Source of the DNA: Alphaproteobacteria bacterium MarineAlpha11_Bin1 | GTDB taxonomy: Bacteria; Pseudomonadota; Alphaproteobacteria; MPNO01; UBA830 | DNA: 64,000 nucleotides | Assembly: GCA_002937455.1 (NCBI GenBank) | Contig: PTJZ01000014.1 | Location: 1-64,000, forward strand | Reading direction: 5' to 3' | Part shown: in pieces, positions 45,154 through 54,716 of the stretch | Layout of the letters: the number at the start of each line of letters is the position of its first letter | Numbering within the stretch: position 1 is the stretch's first letter | Program-made: the position numbers and the translations under genes | The notes under the pieces: generated by a model | What the model was told of the DNA's origin: nothing | The model's database searches: none | The model's input: only the letters and a program-made list of their open reading frames with translations

Positions 45154-47126
45154 TAGCGGAAATCGGTCATTACGCGATCGCGCTAGCACTCATGCTTTCC
45201 GTTGTTCAGGGCATTATTCCATTGATCGGCGCCCACAGAAAAGATGCGGTCCTGATGGGAGTCGCCCGACCAGCGGCCCGAGGTCAGTTTTTATTTGTCA
45301 CGATCGCGTTCGTAGCACTTACGATCTCATTTGTTAATTCCGATTTTTCGGTGGCACTAGTCTCTCAGCATTCCCACACGCTAAAACCAATGCTTTACAA
45401 GGTTTCAGGAGTTTGGGGAAATCACGAGGGCTCGATGCTATTGTGGATACTGATCCTCGCTCTTTTCGGTCTACTGGTGTCGGAGTTCGGCCGTAATCTG
45501 CCAACCGGATTACGCGCCCGAGTGCTGGGTATTCAAGGCCTAATCGGCCTTGGCTTTCTTGCATTCTTACTCTTCACATCCAATCCATTCCTGAGGCTCG
45601 ATCCAGCGCCGGTCCAAGGGGAGGGGCTTAACCCACTCCTGCAAGACCCCGGCCTCGCCTTCCACCCGCCGTTCCTATATCTCGGCTACGTCGGCTTTTC
45701 GATGGCTTTTTCATTCGCCATCGCTGCCCTAATAGAGGGTCGGGTCGATCCCGCTTGGGCGCGCTGGGTGCGGCCCTGGACTCTGGTGGCATGGATAGCG
45801 CTGACCATCGGGATCGCACTAGGAAGCTGGTGGGCGTATTATGAACTTGGCTGGGGGGGCTGGTGGTTCTGGGATCCGGTAGAAAATGCTTCCTTCCTTC
45901 CTTGGCTGGTTGGAACCGCGTTGCTGCATTCCTCACTGGTAGTTGAGCGCCGCAATACACTTAAAAGCTGGACCCTACTGCTCGCGATAATTGCTTTTGG
46001 TATGTCGTTATTGGGTACATTTCTCGTGAGATCTGGCGTACTTACATCTGTACACACTTTCGCGACTGACCCGGAGCGTGGTGTCTTTATTCTCGTTTTA
46101 CTAATCATCGTTATCGGTGGTGGACTGCTTCTTTATGCGGTGCGGGTACCGCTGTTGAAGACCGGTGGCCTTTTCGCACCTGTCAGCCGCGAAGGTGCGC
46201 TAGTGTTAAATAACCTGTTGCTTGCTACGGCTAGCGCAGTTGTACTTCTTGGGACGCTGTACCCGCTTATATTGGATGCAATCGATGGCGGTAAAGTCTC
46301 CGTCGGGGCGCCATTCTTCAACGCTACGTTCGTACCTCTAATGACTCCTTTGCTTATTGCCTGTCCGATCGGCGCAATGATGGCTTGGAAACGTGGCGAT
46401 ATTACTGGCGTTTTAGGGCGACTCAAATTTGCGGCAATGACGGCAGGTCTGGTAGCGGCTTTGTCGTTATGGCTAGACGGATCAACTGATGTGCTCGCGG
46501 CCATCGCCCTCGGCGTTGCAGCCTGGTTAATTGTTGGAGCGGCGCTTGATATAGCAGAACGCTGTCACTTGTTCCGCATTTCTTTCCGCGAAACCTTACG
46601 GCGCGCCGTAAACCTACAACGTAATACTTGGGGCTCCGCGATCGCACACGCATCCCTTGGTATTATGGTTGCCGGCATAACTGCCTCTTCAGCATGGCAA
46701 ACGGAACGCATTCAGATAATGAAACCCGGCGATACCATCGAGCTTGCGGGTTATACGGTCACATTTAAAGGAGCCGGCGAGGTCCGGGGACCAAACTACA
46801 CAGCATTGCGAGGTACTTTCGAGTTGACCGATGATGGGGAAAAGATCACGGATTTGCTTCCTGAAAAACGAAGCTACCCTGCAGAGGGGTCAGCGACTAC
46901 TGAGGCCGCGATCTACACAACGCCCATGGCTGACGTCTATATTGTTTTAGGCGACTCTGACGGAAAAGGTGGCTGGGCCACACGTATTTATCATAACCCC
47001 CTAGTGCCTTGGATTTGGGCAGGAGCTATATTCATGTCAATTGGAGGGTTAGTATCTCTGACCGACCGACGGCTACGAGTTGGGGCCCCCAAGCGAGCCC
47101 CGGCAAAAATGCCGTACGCGACCTGA
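45150..47126 (+). CDS. ccmF: CcmF, cytochrome c haem lyase subunit
   Basis: CcmF attaches haem to apocytochrome c with CcmH/I. I start it at 45150 (MIAEIGHYAIALAL), overlapping ccmE, for 658 residues. It has many membrane spans and the WWD motif GWGGWWFWDPVENASFLPWL (about 225-245), with conserved histidines in QHSHTLKPMLYKVSG and in GTFLVRSGVLTSVHTF. A longer frame from 45129 is inside ccmE. Confidence 0.96.
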   Translation: MIAEIGHYAIALALMLSVVQGIIPLIGAHRKDAVLMGVARPAARGQFLFVTIAFVALTISFVNSDFSVALVSQHSHTLKPMLYKVSGVWGNHEGSMLLWILILALFGLLVSEFGRNLPTGLRARVLGIQGLIGLGFLAFLLFTSNPFLRLDPAPVQGEGLNPLLQDPGLAFHPPFLYLGYVGFSMAFSFAIAALIEGRVDPAWARWVRPWTLVAWIALTIGIALGSWWAYYELGWGGWWFWDPVENASFLPWLVGTALLHSSLVVERRNTLKSWTLLLAIIAFGMSLLGTFLVRSGVLTSVHTFATDPERGVFILVLLIIVIGGGLLLYAVRVPLLKTGGLFAPVSREGALVLNNLLLATASAVVLLGTLYPLILDAIDGGKVSVGAPFFNATFVPLMTPLLIACPIGAMMAWKRGDITGVLGRLKFAAMTAGLVAALSLWLDGSTDVLAAIALGVAAWLIVGAALDIAERCHLFRISFRETLRRAVNLQRNTWGSAIAHASLGIMVAGITASSAWQTERIQIMKPGDTIELAGYTVTFKGAGEVRGPNYTALRGTFELTDDGEKITDLLPEKRSYPAEGSATTEAAIYTTPMADVYIVLGDSDGKGGWATRIYHNPLVPWIWAGAIFMSIGGLVSLTDRRLRVGAPKRAPAKMPYAT

Positions 47127-47142
47127 ACTAAAGCATGCGAAT

Positions 47143-47685
47143 ATGAAGCCTATTACTATCATTCCCATTGCGATTTTCGCTGCTCTTGTCGTCATATTTG
47201 GCCTCTATCTCTGGCAGGTAGGGCCAGGTGGCAAGGATATCTCGCAGCTACCCTCAGCGATGATCGATAAGCCAGTACCACAATTCAAACTGCCGCCGAT
47301 TCTAGGTCGTAAAGATGGTCTTACCACGTCTGACCTCAAGGGTAAGGTCTCTCTTATAAATGTTTGGGCGTCTTGGTGTCCGCCATGTCGGGCAGAACAC
47401 CCAATCTTAATGACCTTGGCACGCGACGGTGTGACCATATTTGGAATCAATATTCGGGATAAGCCTAAAAATGCAAAGAGATTTCTCGATCTGCTGGGTA
47501 ATCCTTATGCACGGATCGGCGCTGACACCAAGGGGAGAGTTTCAATCGACTTAGGAGTTTATGGGTATCCGGAAACCTTCTTTATCGACGCCAAAGGCCG
47601 CATTCGCTACCGTCATGTGGGATCTATTAGTCCGGGACAGCTCGACAGTATCATCCGCCCATTGCTGAAGGAGCTAGAAGGATGA
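47143..47685 (+). CDS. ccmG: CcmG/DsbE, periplasmic thiol-disulfide oxidoreductase
   Basis: A 180-residue thioredoxin-fold protein anchored by an N-terminal span (about 4-24), with active site WCPPC at Cys79 and Cys82. It reduces the CXXCH cysteines of apocytochromes before haem attachment. The start at 47143 (MKPITIIPIAIFA) lies 16 nt after the ccmF stop; the upstream frame is inside ccmF. It overlaps ccmH by 4 nt. Confidence 0.95.
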   Translation: MKPITIIPIAIFAALVVIFGLYLWQVGPGGKDISQLPSAMIDKPVPQFKLPPILGRKDGLTTSDLKGKVSLINVWASWCPPCRAEHPILMTLARDGVTIFGINIRDKPKNAKRFLDLLGNPYARIGADTKGRVSIDLGVYGYPETFFIDAKGRIRYRHVGSISPGQLDSIIRPLLKELEG

Positions 47686-48152
47686 CTTTTCGGCTTGTGC
47701 TGTTCTTGTCCCTCTTAGCTACAACGGCACTAGCTGTAGAACCGGATGAAATACTCCCTGACGTCGTTATGGAGGAACGAGCTCGAGAAATTAGCAAGGA
47801 ACTTCGTTGTCTAGTATGTCAAAATCAGTCGATCGACGACTCCGATGCACCTTTGGCGCGAGATCTGCGCCTATTAGTCCGCGAACGCCTTCTCGCCGGG
47901 GATACCGATGAAGAGACGGTATCATTCATAGTGGATCGATATGGCGATTTTGTGCTCCTTCGGCCGCCCTTTAAAGCGTCGACCCTCATACTTTGGGTCG
48001 GGCCGGCACTGCTCCTCATCTCTGGTATGATCGGTGTAGGAATTTGGCACCGGCGTCGACCGGCAAATGAAGCATCAGAGTCAGTAGCACCTCTAACGGC
48101 CGAAGAGCAGGATCGCGTTAAAAAATTGATGTCCCGGGAGAAAGAGTCTTGA
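47682..48152 (+). CDS. ccmH: CcmH, apocytochrome c thiol reductase subunit
   Basis: A 156-residue protein with a signal peptide (about 1-19), the redox motif LRCLVCQNQSI (Cys43, Cys46) and a C-terminal membrane anchor (about 103-123). It works with CcmG and CcmF. It overlaps ccmI by 4 nt. Confidence 0.95.
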   Translation: MTFRLVLFLSLLATTALAVEPDEILPDVVMEERAREISKELRCLVCQNQSIDDSDAPLARDLRLLVRERLLAGDTDEETVSFIVDRYGDFVLLRPPFKASTLILWVGPALLLISGMIGVGIWHRRRPANEASESVAPLTAEEQDRVKKLMSREKES

Positions 48153-49534
48153 TCATCGGTATCTTGTTAACACTGATGACGTTAGGGACAGCATTATTTA
48201 TCGCATGGCCGTTCTTTCGATCAAACGTCGATGGTACAAACCGTATCGATCAAGAACTCGCAATTTACAAGGATCAGTTAGCAGAAGTAGACCGTGACCG
48301 AGAACGCGGCCTAATCGGGGAAAGTGAAGCTGATGCCGCGCGTGCCGAAATTGGCCGTCGCATCATTGCGATTGACGAAGCCGATGCGCTGAACGCCCCA
48401 TCAGTGGGTCGCGCTCCGGTTTTGGGAACTTTTGTCGCAATTTGCGTCCCATTTTTGGCGTTGGCGGTTTATCTCTATCAAGGCAGTCCAACATTGGAAC
48501 AGCCCTCTCAAATTGTTGCAGAGGAACAGCCAACGAGGACCTCATTAGACAAAAGTGGAATAATCCAAGATCTTACCGAAGCGGTACATCAGGATCCTAA
48601 TGATACCGAGAGCTGGGTCTCCCTAGGTAATGCGCTAAAGTCGATAAAACGTTACCAGCAGGCTGCCGTTGCATATACTCGCGCAATGAACTTGGCGCCA
48701 GAGATAGCTGAGTACGCATCTCGAAGCGGGGAAGCTATTGTATTTGCCGCTAACGGCCAAGTTACGCCAGGTGCAGAAGCAGCATTCCGGGAAGCCGTGC
48801 GGCGCGACCCCGACGACCCGCGGGCTCTATACTACCTCGGACTTGCCGACCGGCAAGGGGGACGACTGCGAGAAGCACTGAACCGATGGCTTATACTAGA
48901 AAATGGATCACAGTCTGATGCGCCATGGCTGAATTTCCTGATAATACAAATCGATAGGGTATCAAAGGAAGCCGGCCTCACGTCTCAAGATTTGGCGAGC
49001 TTGCGTGAGAAAATCAAATCAGGAGATGTTCCGGTCGCCCGAGGGCCCACTCGGGAGCAGATACGGGCCGCTCAGGAGATGTCAGAAGAAGATCGCCAAG
49101 AAATGATTCGCGGGATGGTAGACCGCCTTGCGGACAGGCTGAGGGACAACCCTAACGATGCGGCAGGTTGGCAACGATTAGCGCGTGCACGAATGGTCCT
49201 AGGGGAAAAAGAAGCGTCCAGAGATGCTCTGGGGAAAGTCGCCGATCTGCGGCCTAGAGATATTGAAGCACAAATAGCTTATGCCGACGCTATCGTCGAA
49301 ACCGCCGCACCAGGCACCGCACCGGCAGATATTCTCAAGCCAGTCGTTGACCGCATTCTTGCACGCGACGATCGGAATCCTCAGGGTCTCTGGTTGTCGG
49401 GACAGCTCGCTCTATCGGCTGGCAACGTGAAGATTGCCAAGCGACAATGGACACGTTTAATGCAATATGTAGATCCGAACTCGCCTCGATATGTAGAGCT
49501 CAAGCAAAAGATCGATGCACTTCCGGAAGAATAA
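48149..49534 (+). CDS. ccmI: CcmI, apocytochrome c chaperone with TPR domain
   Basis: CcmI binds the C-terminal helix of apocytochromes and presents them to CcmF/H. The 461 residues have two membrane spans (about 2-20 and 91-112) around a cytoplasmic loop with the family stretch DQLAEVDRDRERGLI. A periplasmic TPR array from about 130 (DTESWVSLGNALKSIKRYQQAAVAYTRA-like repeats) follows. The start codon appears to be TTG at 48149, overlapping the ccmH stop (TTGA), 8 nt after GGGAG. It ends the ccm run. Confidence 0.94.
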   Translation: MIIGILLTLMTLGTALFIAWPFFRSNVDGTNRIDQELAIYKDQLAEVDRDRERGLIGESEADAARAEIGRRIIAIDEADALNAPSVGRAPVLGTFVAICVPFLALAVYLYQGSPTLEQPSQIVAEEQPTRTSLDKSGIIQDLTEAVHQDPNDTESWVSLGNALKSIKRYQQAAVAYTRAMNLAPEIAEYASRSGEAIVFAANGQVTPGAEAAFREAVRRDPDDPRALYYLGLADRQGGRLREALNRWLILENGSQSDAPWLNFLIIQIDRVSKEAGLTSQDLASLREKIKSGDVPVARGPTREQIRAAQEMSEEDRQEMIRGMVDRLADRLRDNPNDAAGWQRLARARMVLGEKEASRDALGKVADLRPRDIEAQIAYADAIVETAAPGTAPADILKPVVDRILARDDRNPQGLWLSGQLALSAGNVKIAKRQWTRLMQYVDPNSPRYVELKQKIDALPEE

Positions 49535-49627
49535 TATTCGCCTAAAGGTAAAATTTTTTACCGATCGCGGTGGTGATGGAATCATATTAATATTAGTGGT
49601 CGAAAGGCACGGAAAATTTAAGCGATA

Positions 49628-50278
49628 CTACACCGGCCGCCGGGCTTTTAGCGCAGCAGATAGGGTCCCATCATCTAGGTAGTTGAGCTCGCCGCCAACC
49701 GGAACACCTTGAGCAAGTCGCGTAATGTTAAGAGATAAATCTTTCTTATCGACGAGATCTTCAATCCGATCAGAAATGTAGTGCGCAGTTGTCTGCCCTT
49801 CAACGGTTGCCGAATTCGCAAGAATTATCTCCGTCACATTGCCGCCAACGACACGGGAAATCAGCGACGAAATATTGAGATCTTCTGGACCGCGGCCATC
49901 AAGTGCCGACAGAGTGCCACCGATCACGTGATAGACACCTTTGAAAGCCGCAACCCTCTCGAGCGCCCACAAATCGGAGACATCCTCGACCACACAGACC
50001 TGACCCCGATCACGCCTTGAATCAGCACATACGGTGCAGGGATCCGTAGAATCTAAGTTGCCGCAAACGCCACAAGTAGTCACCGAAACTGCAGCCCGCG
50101 CCATGGCCGACGCGAGGGGCTCAAGTAGTGAATCTCGATACTTGATCAAATGAAGGGCCGCCCTCCGCGCCGAACGCGGCCCGAGACCCGGTAGCTTTGA
50201 CAGCATCTGGATAAGGAGTTCTATTTCCTTAGAAGACATGAGTTTTCTGTCACCGTGTTTCTCCTCCTCGCCGGACAT
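49628..50278 (-). CDS. recR: Recombination protein RecR
   Basis: RecR works with RecF and RecO to load RecA at gaps. The 216 residues contain the helix-hairpin-helix [16 protein letters not shown] (about 29-44), a four-cysteine zinc finger (Cys69, 72, 81, 84) and a Toprim domain starting [14 protein letters not shown]. The start could instead be 50239 (MSSKEIELL), closer to the family norm. It follows ybaB by 62 nt on the same strand. Confidence 0.96.
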   Translation of the reverse strand: MSGEEEKHGDRKLMSSKEIELLIQMLSKLPGLGPRSARRAALHLIKYRDSLLEPLASAMARAAVSVTTCGVCGNLDSTDPCTVCADSRRDRGQVCVVEDVSDLWALERVAAFKGVYHVIGGTLSALDGRGPEDLNISSLISRVVGGNVTEIILANSATVEGQTTAHYISDRIEDLVDKKDLSLNITRLAQGVPVGGELNYLDDGTLSAALKARRPV

Positions 50279-50340
50279 ACCTTTGGGACTACCACGATAG
50301 ATTTTGTCGGGGGAGTTAACAGTACCGCGAGATCCATAAA

Positions 50341-50664
50341 CTAAAACGGCAGTTTAACACCGGGCGGAAGATTAAGCCCGCCGGTAACTTCTGCCATCTG
50401 TTCCTGCATTTGCTGTTCGGCCTTGGCCTTAGCATCGTTGAAAGCTGCAACGATCAGATCTTCTACCACTTCAGCATCTTCGCTATTAAACAGCGTCGGG
50501 TCGATTTTCAGACCTCGCATTTCACTTTTTCCGTTTAGTGTCACTCGTACCATACCTGCACCAGATTCGCCGGTGATTTCAATCTCGGCCAGACGGTTCT
50601 GCATCTGCTCCATCTTCGCCTGCATTTCTTGTGCCTGTTTCATAAGATTGCCAAGATTTTTCAT
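50341..50664 (-). CDS. ybaB: YbaB/EbfC nucleoid-associated protein
   Basis: A 107-residue DNA-binding dimer protein that starts [22 protein letters not shown] (a helical, methionine-rich opening) and carries the [10 protein letters not shown] strand, as in YbaB/EbfC. It shares one base with the dnaX stop (TAATG). The dnaX-ybaB-recR order is widely conserved. Confidence 0.95.
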   Translation of the reverse strand: MKNLGNLMKQAQEMQAKMEQMQNRLAEIEITGESGAGMVRVTLNGKSEMRGLKIDPTLFNSEDAEVVEDLIVAAFNDAKAKAEQQMQEQMAEVTGGLNLPPGVKLPF

Positions 50665-52535
50665 CAGTAATCCTCGTCGGTGTCCTCAGGGTCAAATATG
50701 TTCACTTCGACATCGTCATCCTTAAAGTTTTGGGATGGATAATCTTCCGGCACGAACGGAAGATTATCTGTCGACTCATCAGAAACGTCACGATCAGCCA
50801 TAGTGCGTACGTTAGATACTTCGGCACCAGGAAAAGCGTCCAGTGTCCTCTGAACCAATGGATCAGCGATGGCAGCTCTGCGTTGCTCGGCAACAACATC
50901 TTCACGTTGCTGCTGCAGGGTGGTGCCCCCTTGCTCATTACTAGCCTCAATAAACCATGCCCGGCCCGTCCACTCGTTAAGGCACCGGCTAAGATGCTTA
51001 GGGAGATCCCTCGGCCCTTCCTCAGAGACCCGAAGAGATATCTTACCGACTTCGTAGTTCACTAGATGAACATTGTTGACAAGATATGCGTGAAGTAACG
51101 GTTCACCCTTGGCGGCGAAAAGTTCTACCATGTTTTCAAAATTTACCGGGATTTCCGGATGCCCGTCGAACGCGCTAACCTCTGCCTGTGGGGTAGGCCT
51201 AATGGCTAACGCGGTGGGACCGTCTGTTTGCAGTGCTAGTTTTGTCGCCTTAACCCCAGCGGCCGGCGGTGTTTCGGACAGGCGGGTAGCCTTTTCCGGA
51301 GTTTCAACAGGTGTCTGCGCAGCGTCGTTTTTGACCCCGGCCGGATTCGGCACAGTTAAATCCTCCTTGGCCAATGTTGCTATAACCTCGGCTGGTGTCG
51401 GAAGATCAGCAGCGTATGCAATACGGACTAATACCATTTCGGCTGCTTGGGACTGGGAATATGCGGTGCGAGCCTCTTGCAGCCCCTTCAAAAGTATTTG
51501 CCAAGTGCGGGTCAGTGCTGATATCGGTATGCGGACAGACAAATCCAATCCTCGATTGAGATCGAGATCTGTCGTCGGATTCACTTCGGCAGCCTCGGGG
51601 GCGGCCTTCAATCTTGTTATCCAATGCGTTAACTCTGCGAGGTCCTGCAGGATTGTGACTGGATCGGCCCCGGCTTGGTACATTGAGTCGAAGGTCGAGA
51701 GTGCGGTCGCGATTTCTCCTCGCATAAGCTGATCGAACAAGTCGAAAACCTTCACACGCTCCGCAACACCGAGCATTTCCCGAACTAATTCTTCTCCTAT
51801 CTCCGCCTCTGAACCGCTATGAGCCATTGCCTGATCCAGTAGAGACAGGCCATCACGAACCGACCCATCTGCCGCCCGGGCGATAAGACTTAGCGCACTG
51901 GGGGTGATGTTCGCGCCCTCTTTCTCAGAAATTTCGGAGAAGTGTTCAACCAACATCGAGAAATTTATCCGACGCAAATCAAAGCGTTGGCAGCGCGACA
52001 ATACCGTGACCGGGACGCGCCGTATTTCCGTGGTTGCGAAGATGAACTTTACGTGCTCTGGCGGCTCTTCGAGCGTTTTTAGCAGGGCGTTGAATGCGTT
52101 ACGCGAAAGCATGTGCACTTCATCGATGATATAGATTTTGAATCGGGCTGATACCGGACGGTAGAGTACTCCGTCGATTAATTCTCGGATGTCTTCGACC
52201 CCTGTACGGCTTGCAGCATCCATTTCCATCACGTCGACGTTGCGGTCCTCGGCGATTGATAGACAGAAATCGCAAACGCCGCATGGCTCTGCTGTTGCTT
52301 CTCCGGCACCGTCTGCCCCGGTACAATTCAGGGCCTTCGCGATTATCCGCGCCGTTGTAGTTTTCCCAACTCCCCGCACACCTGTGAGGATAAAAGCATG
52401 TGCCAACCTATGCGATGCGATCGCGTTAGATAGGGTTTGGACCATGGCTTCCTGACCGATCAGAGACGTGAAATCTCTAGGGCGGTATTTCCGCGCCAGT
52501 ACGCGGTAGGGCTGGTTATCGGGGCTGTCTGCCAT
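50664..52535 (-). CDS. dnaX: DNA polymerase III subunit tau/gamma
   Basis: DnaX is the clamp-loader ATPase, and the long form links the two core polymerases. The 623-residue product has Walker A TGVRGVGKTT (about 51-60), a zinc-binding cysteine cluster in CGVCDFC after Cys71, and the DEVHMLS Walker B. It also has sensor 1 FATTEIRRVPVTVLSRCQRFDLRR, clamp-loader domain III to about 370, and a long tau-like tail. I saw no obvious frameshift signal for a gamma form but did not test this fully. Confidence 0.96.
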   Translation of the reverse strand: MADSPDNQPYRVLARKYRPRDFTSLIGQEAMVQTLSNAIASHRLAHAFILTGVRGVGKTTTARIIAKALNCTGADGAGEATAEPCGVCDFCLSIAEDRNVDVMEMDAASRTGVEDIRELIDGVLYRPVSARFKIYIIDEVHMLSRNAFNALLKTLEEPPEHVKFIFATTEIRRVPVTVLSRCQRFDLRRINFSMLVEHFSEISEKEGANITPSALSLIARAADGSVRDGLSLLDQAMAHSGSEAEIGEELVREMLGVAERVKVFDLFDQLMRGEIATALSTFDSMYQAGADPVTILQDLAELTHWITRLKAAPEAAEVNPTTDLDLNRGLDLSVRIPISALTRTWQILLKGLQEARTAYSQSQAAEMVLVRIAYAADLPTPAEVIATLAKEDLTVPNPAGVKNDAAQTPVETPEKATRLSETPPAAGVKATKLALQTDGPTALAIRPTPQAEVSAFDGHPEIPVNFENMVELFAAKGEPLLHAYLVNNVHLVNYEVGKISLRVSEEGPRDLPKHLSRCLNEWTGRAWFIEASNEQGGTTLQQQREDVVAEQRRAAIADPLVQRTLDAFPGAEVSNVRTMADRDVSDESTDNLPFVPEDYPSQNFKDDDVEVNIFDPEDTDEDY

Positions 52536-52637
52536 TCAGGGCTGGCGCCTCATCATTCTATACAGCAACGGTTTACCCCCCGAGACATCCCAGGGCCGAT
52601 GCCTAAAATTTCTCCCCACAATAGGGAAAGCCAAACG

Positions 52638-52739
52638 GTTGGGAGACTGGCCAAGCGACCCAGAGAAATCTCGTTACGGCTGCTTCCTTCCGGACCTGAC
52701 CGGGTTGGCGAGCAATCTGTCCGCTGCCAATCTCCCAAC
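52638..52739 (-). ncRNA. ffs: Signal recognition particle RNA, bacterial small (4.5S) type
   Basis: The minus strand reads GTTGGGAG...CTCCCAAC at its ends, which pair into the long SRP stem. The apical domain carries the conserved GGTCAGGTCCGGAAGGAAGC core, which binds Ffh. The length of about 102 nt fits the small bacterial form. It lies upstream of dnaX on the same strand, with its own promoter. Confidence 0.95.
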
Positions 52740-52742
52740 ATT

Positions 52743-52770
52743 AGTATACCAGTTCCGGCGCAGGGGCCAA
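52743..52770 (-). promoter_or_regulatory. Promoter of the SRP RNA gene
   Basis: On the minus strand TTGGCC (52770-52765) and TATACT (52748-52743) are 16 bp apart. The -10 ends 4 nt before the mature RNA 5' end region. Confidence 0.65.
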
Positions 52771-52850
52771 ATTAACCTGGCATACGAAGTGTATATTCTT
52801 TCAAACCGCTACATTTGCTCCCTCGGCGCCAGTATGCGAGTACTTTAGCC

Positions 52851-53762
52851 ATGACCAATGACAATTATTACACGGCCGAAACATTAAATCGTGCATCTCA
52901 TTTACGTAGCAACGAATCGTGGATGAATCTTCAGCTGCGAGCCGATCATACCGTCATCATCCCGGTATGGCGATCGCGCAACCTAATTATAAACCGCGAA
53001 GAACCAAAGGGTGTGATGCTGCCAATGTCAAAGGCGCGGACACTTATAGAAATTGATCACACATTAGTCTTCCTAGGCCTTAGAGACGAAGTCGCCCACT
53101 TCGCCATCGATATATCCCATCTCGAAGAAGAAAACGCGCGGGACCTCTTAGATGACGGGGAGTTCGTCGACTTGCGGTTAGTAGGTGCCGTCATGGATAG
53201 ATCGGAGGCATCGATCTTGGCCTACGCTAGGGGAATCACCCACTGGCACTCGCAACATCTCTACTGCGGCGTGTGCGGGAGTGCGGCTAAAATCGGCGAT
53301 TCCGGACACATTCGCAAATGCATTAACCTCAGCTGCGGCGCGGTGCATTTCCCGCGAACCGACCCTGCGGTGATCATGCTAGTGGTAAAGGACGATCGCG
53401 CCCTTCTCGGCCGCAAAGAGGAGTGGATGGAAGGCATGTATTCAACGTTAGCTGGTTTTGTCGAACCAGGCGAAAGCCTAGAACAGGCGGTAACACGCGA
53501 AGTGTTTGAGGAATCGGGGGTAAAGATCACTAACATTCGCTATCATTCCTCCCAACCATGGCCGTTCCCGGCATCTCTGATGCTTGGTTTTCTCGCTGAC
53601 GCTGTTACGGAGGATCTAGTTCGAAGCGAAGAAGAACTCGAAGACTTGCGGTGGTTCACCAGACAGGAATTATCTGACGGCGGCGCAGGAATTGCGAAGC
53701 GCCCACGTTCCGATTCGATCGCTCGGCGACTTATCGACGAATGGATAAGACTTACAGATTGA
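52851..53762 (+). CDS. nudC: NADH pyrophosphatase / NAD-capped RNA decapping hydrolase NudC
   Basis: NudC hydrolyses NADH and removes NAD caps from RNA. I start it at 52851 (MTNDNYY), giving 303 residues; the longer frame from 52815 lacks a better site. Zinc cysteines are in YCGVCG and KCINLSCG (about 139-165). The Nudix box is GFVEPGESLEQAVTREVFEE (about 200-219), and the NudC-specific SQPWPFPASLMLGF follows. Confidence 0.95.
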   Translation: MTNDNYYTAETLNRASHLRSNESWMNLQLRADHTVIIPVWRSRNLIINREEPKGVMLPMSKARTLIEIDHTLVFLGLRDEVAHFAIDISHLEEENARDLLDDGEFVDLRLVGAVMDRSEASILAYARGITHWHSQHLYCGVCGSAAKIGDSGHIRKCINLSCGAVHFPRTDPAVIMLVVKDDRALLGRKEEWMEGMYSTLAGFVEPGESLEQAVTREVFEESGVKITNIRYHSSQPWPFPASLMLGFLADAVTEDLVRSEEELEDLRWFTRQELSDGGAGIAKRPRSDSIARRLIDEWIRLTD

Positions 53763-53800
53763 TTGATATACTGTTCGGACTTCGAACATAAAGAGGGAGT

Positions 53801-54676
53801 TTATCCCTTTCCTAACCGCAACGGGTCGGCCGGATAGGTGCCTAAGATTTTCACCTCATGGGTGTAAAAATCTAGCTCTTCGAAGGCGAGCTTAACGTTC
53901 CGATCGCGCGGATCGCCCTCTACATCGGCGTAGAACTGTGTCGCAAAGAAATCACCTCCCACCATGTAGCTCTCCAACTTGGTCATGTTGACACCGTTGG
54001 TCGCGAATCCGCCTAACGCCTTAAACAAGGCTGCCGGGACGTTTCGAACCCTGAACACGAAGCTGGTTACCAACACGCCGTCGTTGCGGTTGGGCCTTAC
54101 CGGCTTCTTCGACATTACCACGAAACGCGTGGTGTTGTGTCCCGCATCTTCGATACTCGCTCGGACTGATTTTAGGCCATAAACCTCGCCAGCCAATTCA
54201 GAAGCGATGGCCGCCTCCGACTTGTCGCCGTTCGCACCTATATCGGCCGCCGCCCCTGCAGTATCTGCATGTACGACGGCCTCTAAACCGTGTTTTCGTA
54301 AAAAGTTGCGGCATTGCCCTAGCGCATGAACGTGGCTGTGTACGCGGCGAATAGATTTCATCGTCGCACCCTTCGGCGCCAAAAGATGATGATTCACTCG
54401 CAAAAACCGCTCGCCGATTATGTAAAGACCAGAATTAGGCATTATACGATGGATATCCGCAACACGCCCTGCAACAGAATTTTCGATCGGTATCATCGCT
54501 AGTTTTGCATGACCGCCCTGCACAGCAGCGAAAGTATCTTCAAATGCGGGTGTCGGCAGCGGCGTCATTTCGGAAAAATACCGACGACACGCAAGATGGG
54601 AATACGCACCGGGCTGACCCTGGAACGCTATCGTACGCAACGGCGAAGCAGTTTTCAATTTCGAATGGGCAACCAT
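53801..54676 (-). CDS. pheA: Prephenate dehydratase
   Basis: This monofunctional 291-residue enzyme converts prephenate to phenylpyruvate in phenylalanine synthesis. The catalytic domain (about 14-190) has FQGQPGAYSHLA and the HNTTRFVV motif. The ACT domain (about 205-280) has GVNMTKLESYMVGGDFF, the phenylalanine-binding ESYM-type loop. No chorismate mutase domain is fused. It lies 40 nt after kdsB on the same strand. Confidence 0.96.
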   Translation of the reverse strand: MVAHSKLKTASPLRTIAFQGQPGAYSHLACRRYFSEMTPLPTPAFEDTFAAVQGGHAKLAMIPIENSVAGRVADIHRIMPNSGLYIIGERFLRVNHHLLAPKGATMKSIRRVHSHVHALGQCRNFLRKHGLEAVVHADTAGAAADIGANGDKSEAAIASELAGEVYGLKSVRASIEDAGHNTTRFVVMSKKPVRPNRNDGVLVTSFVFRVRNVPAALFKALGGFATNGVNMTKLESYMVGGDFFATQFYADVEGDPRDRNVKLAFEELDFYTHEVKILGTYPADPLRLGKG

Positions 54677-54716
54677 GGCGTGGGCACCTTAATGAAGCTG
54701 GATAGCGCTCTGGATT

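Noticed and set aside
49547..49562. GGTAAAA/TTTTACC inverted repeat between ccmI and recR as a bidirectional terminator
   Set aside because: The stem is AT-rich with almost no loop and no T-run outside it.
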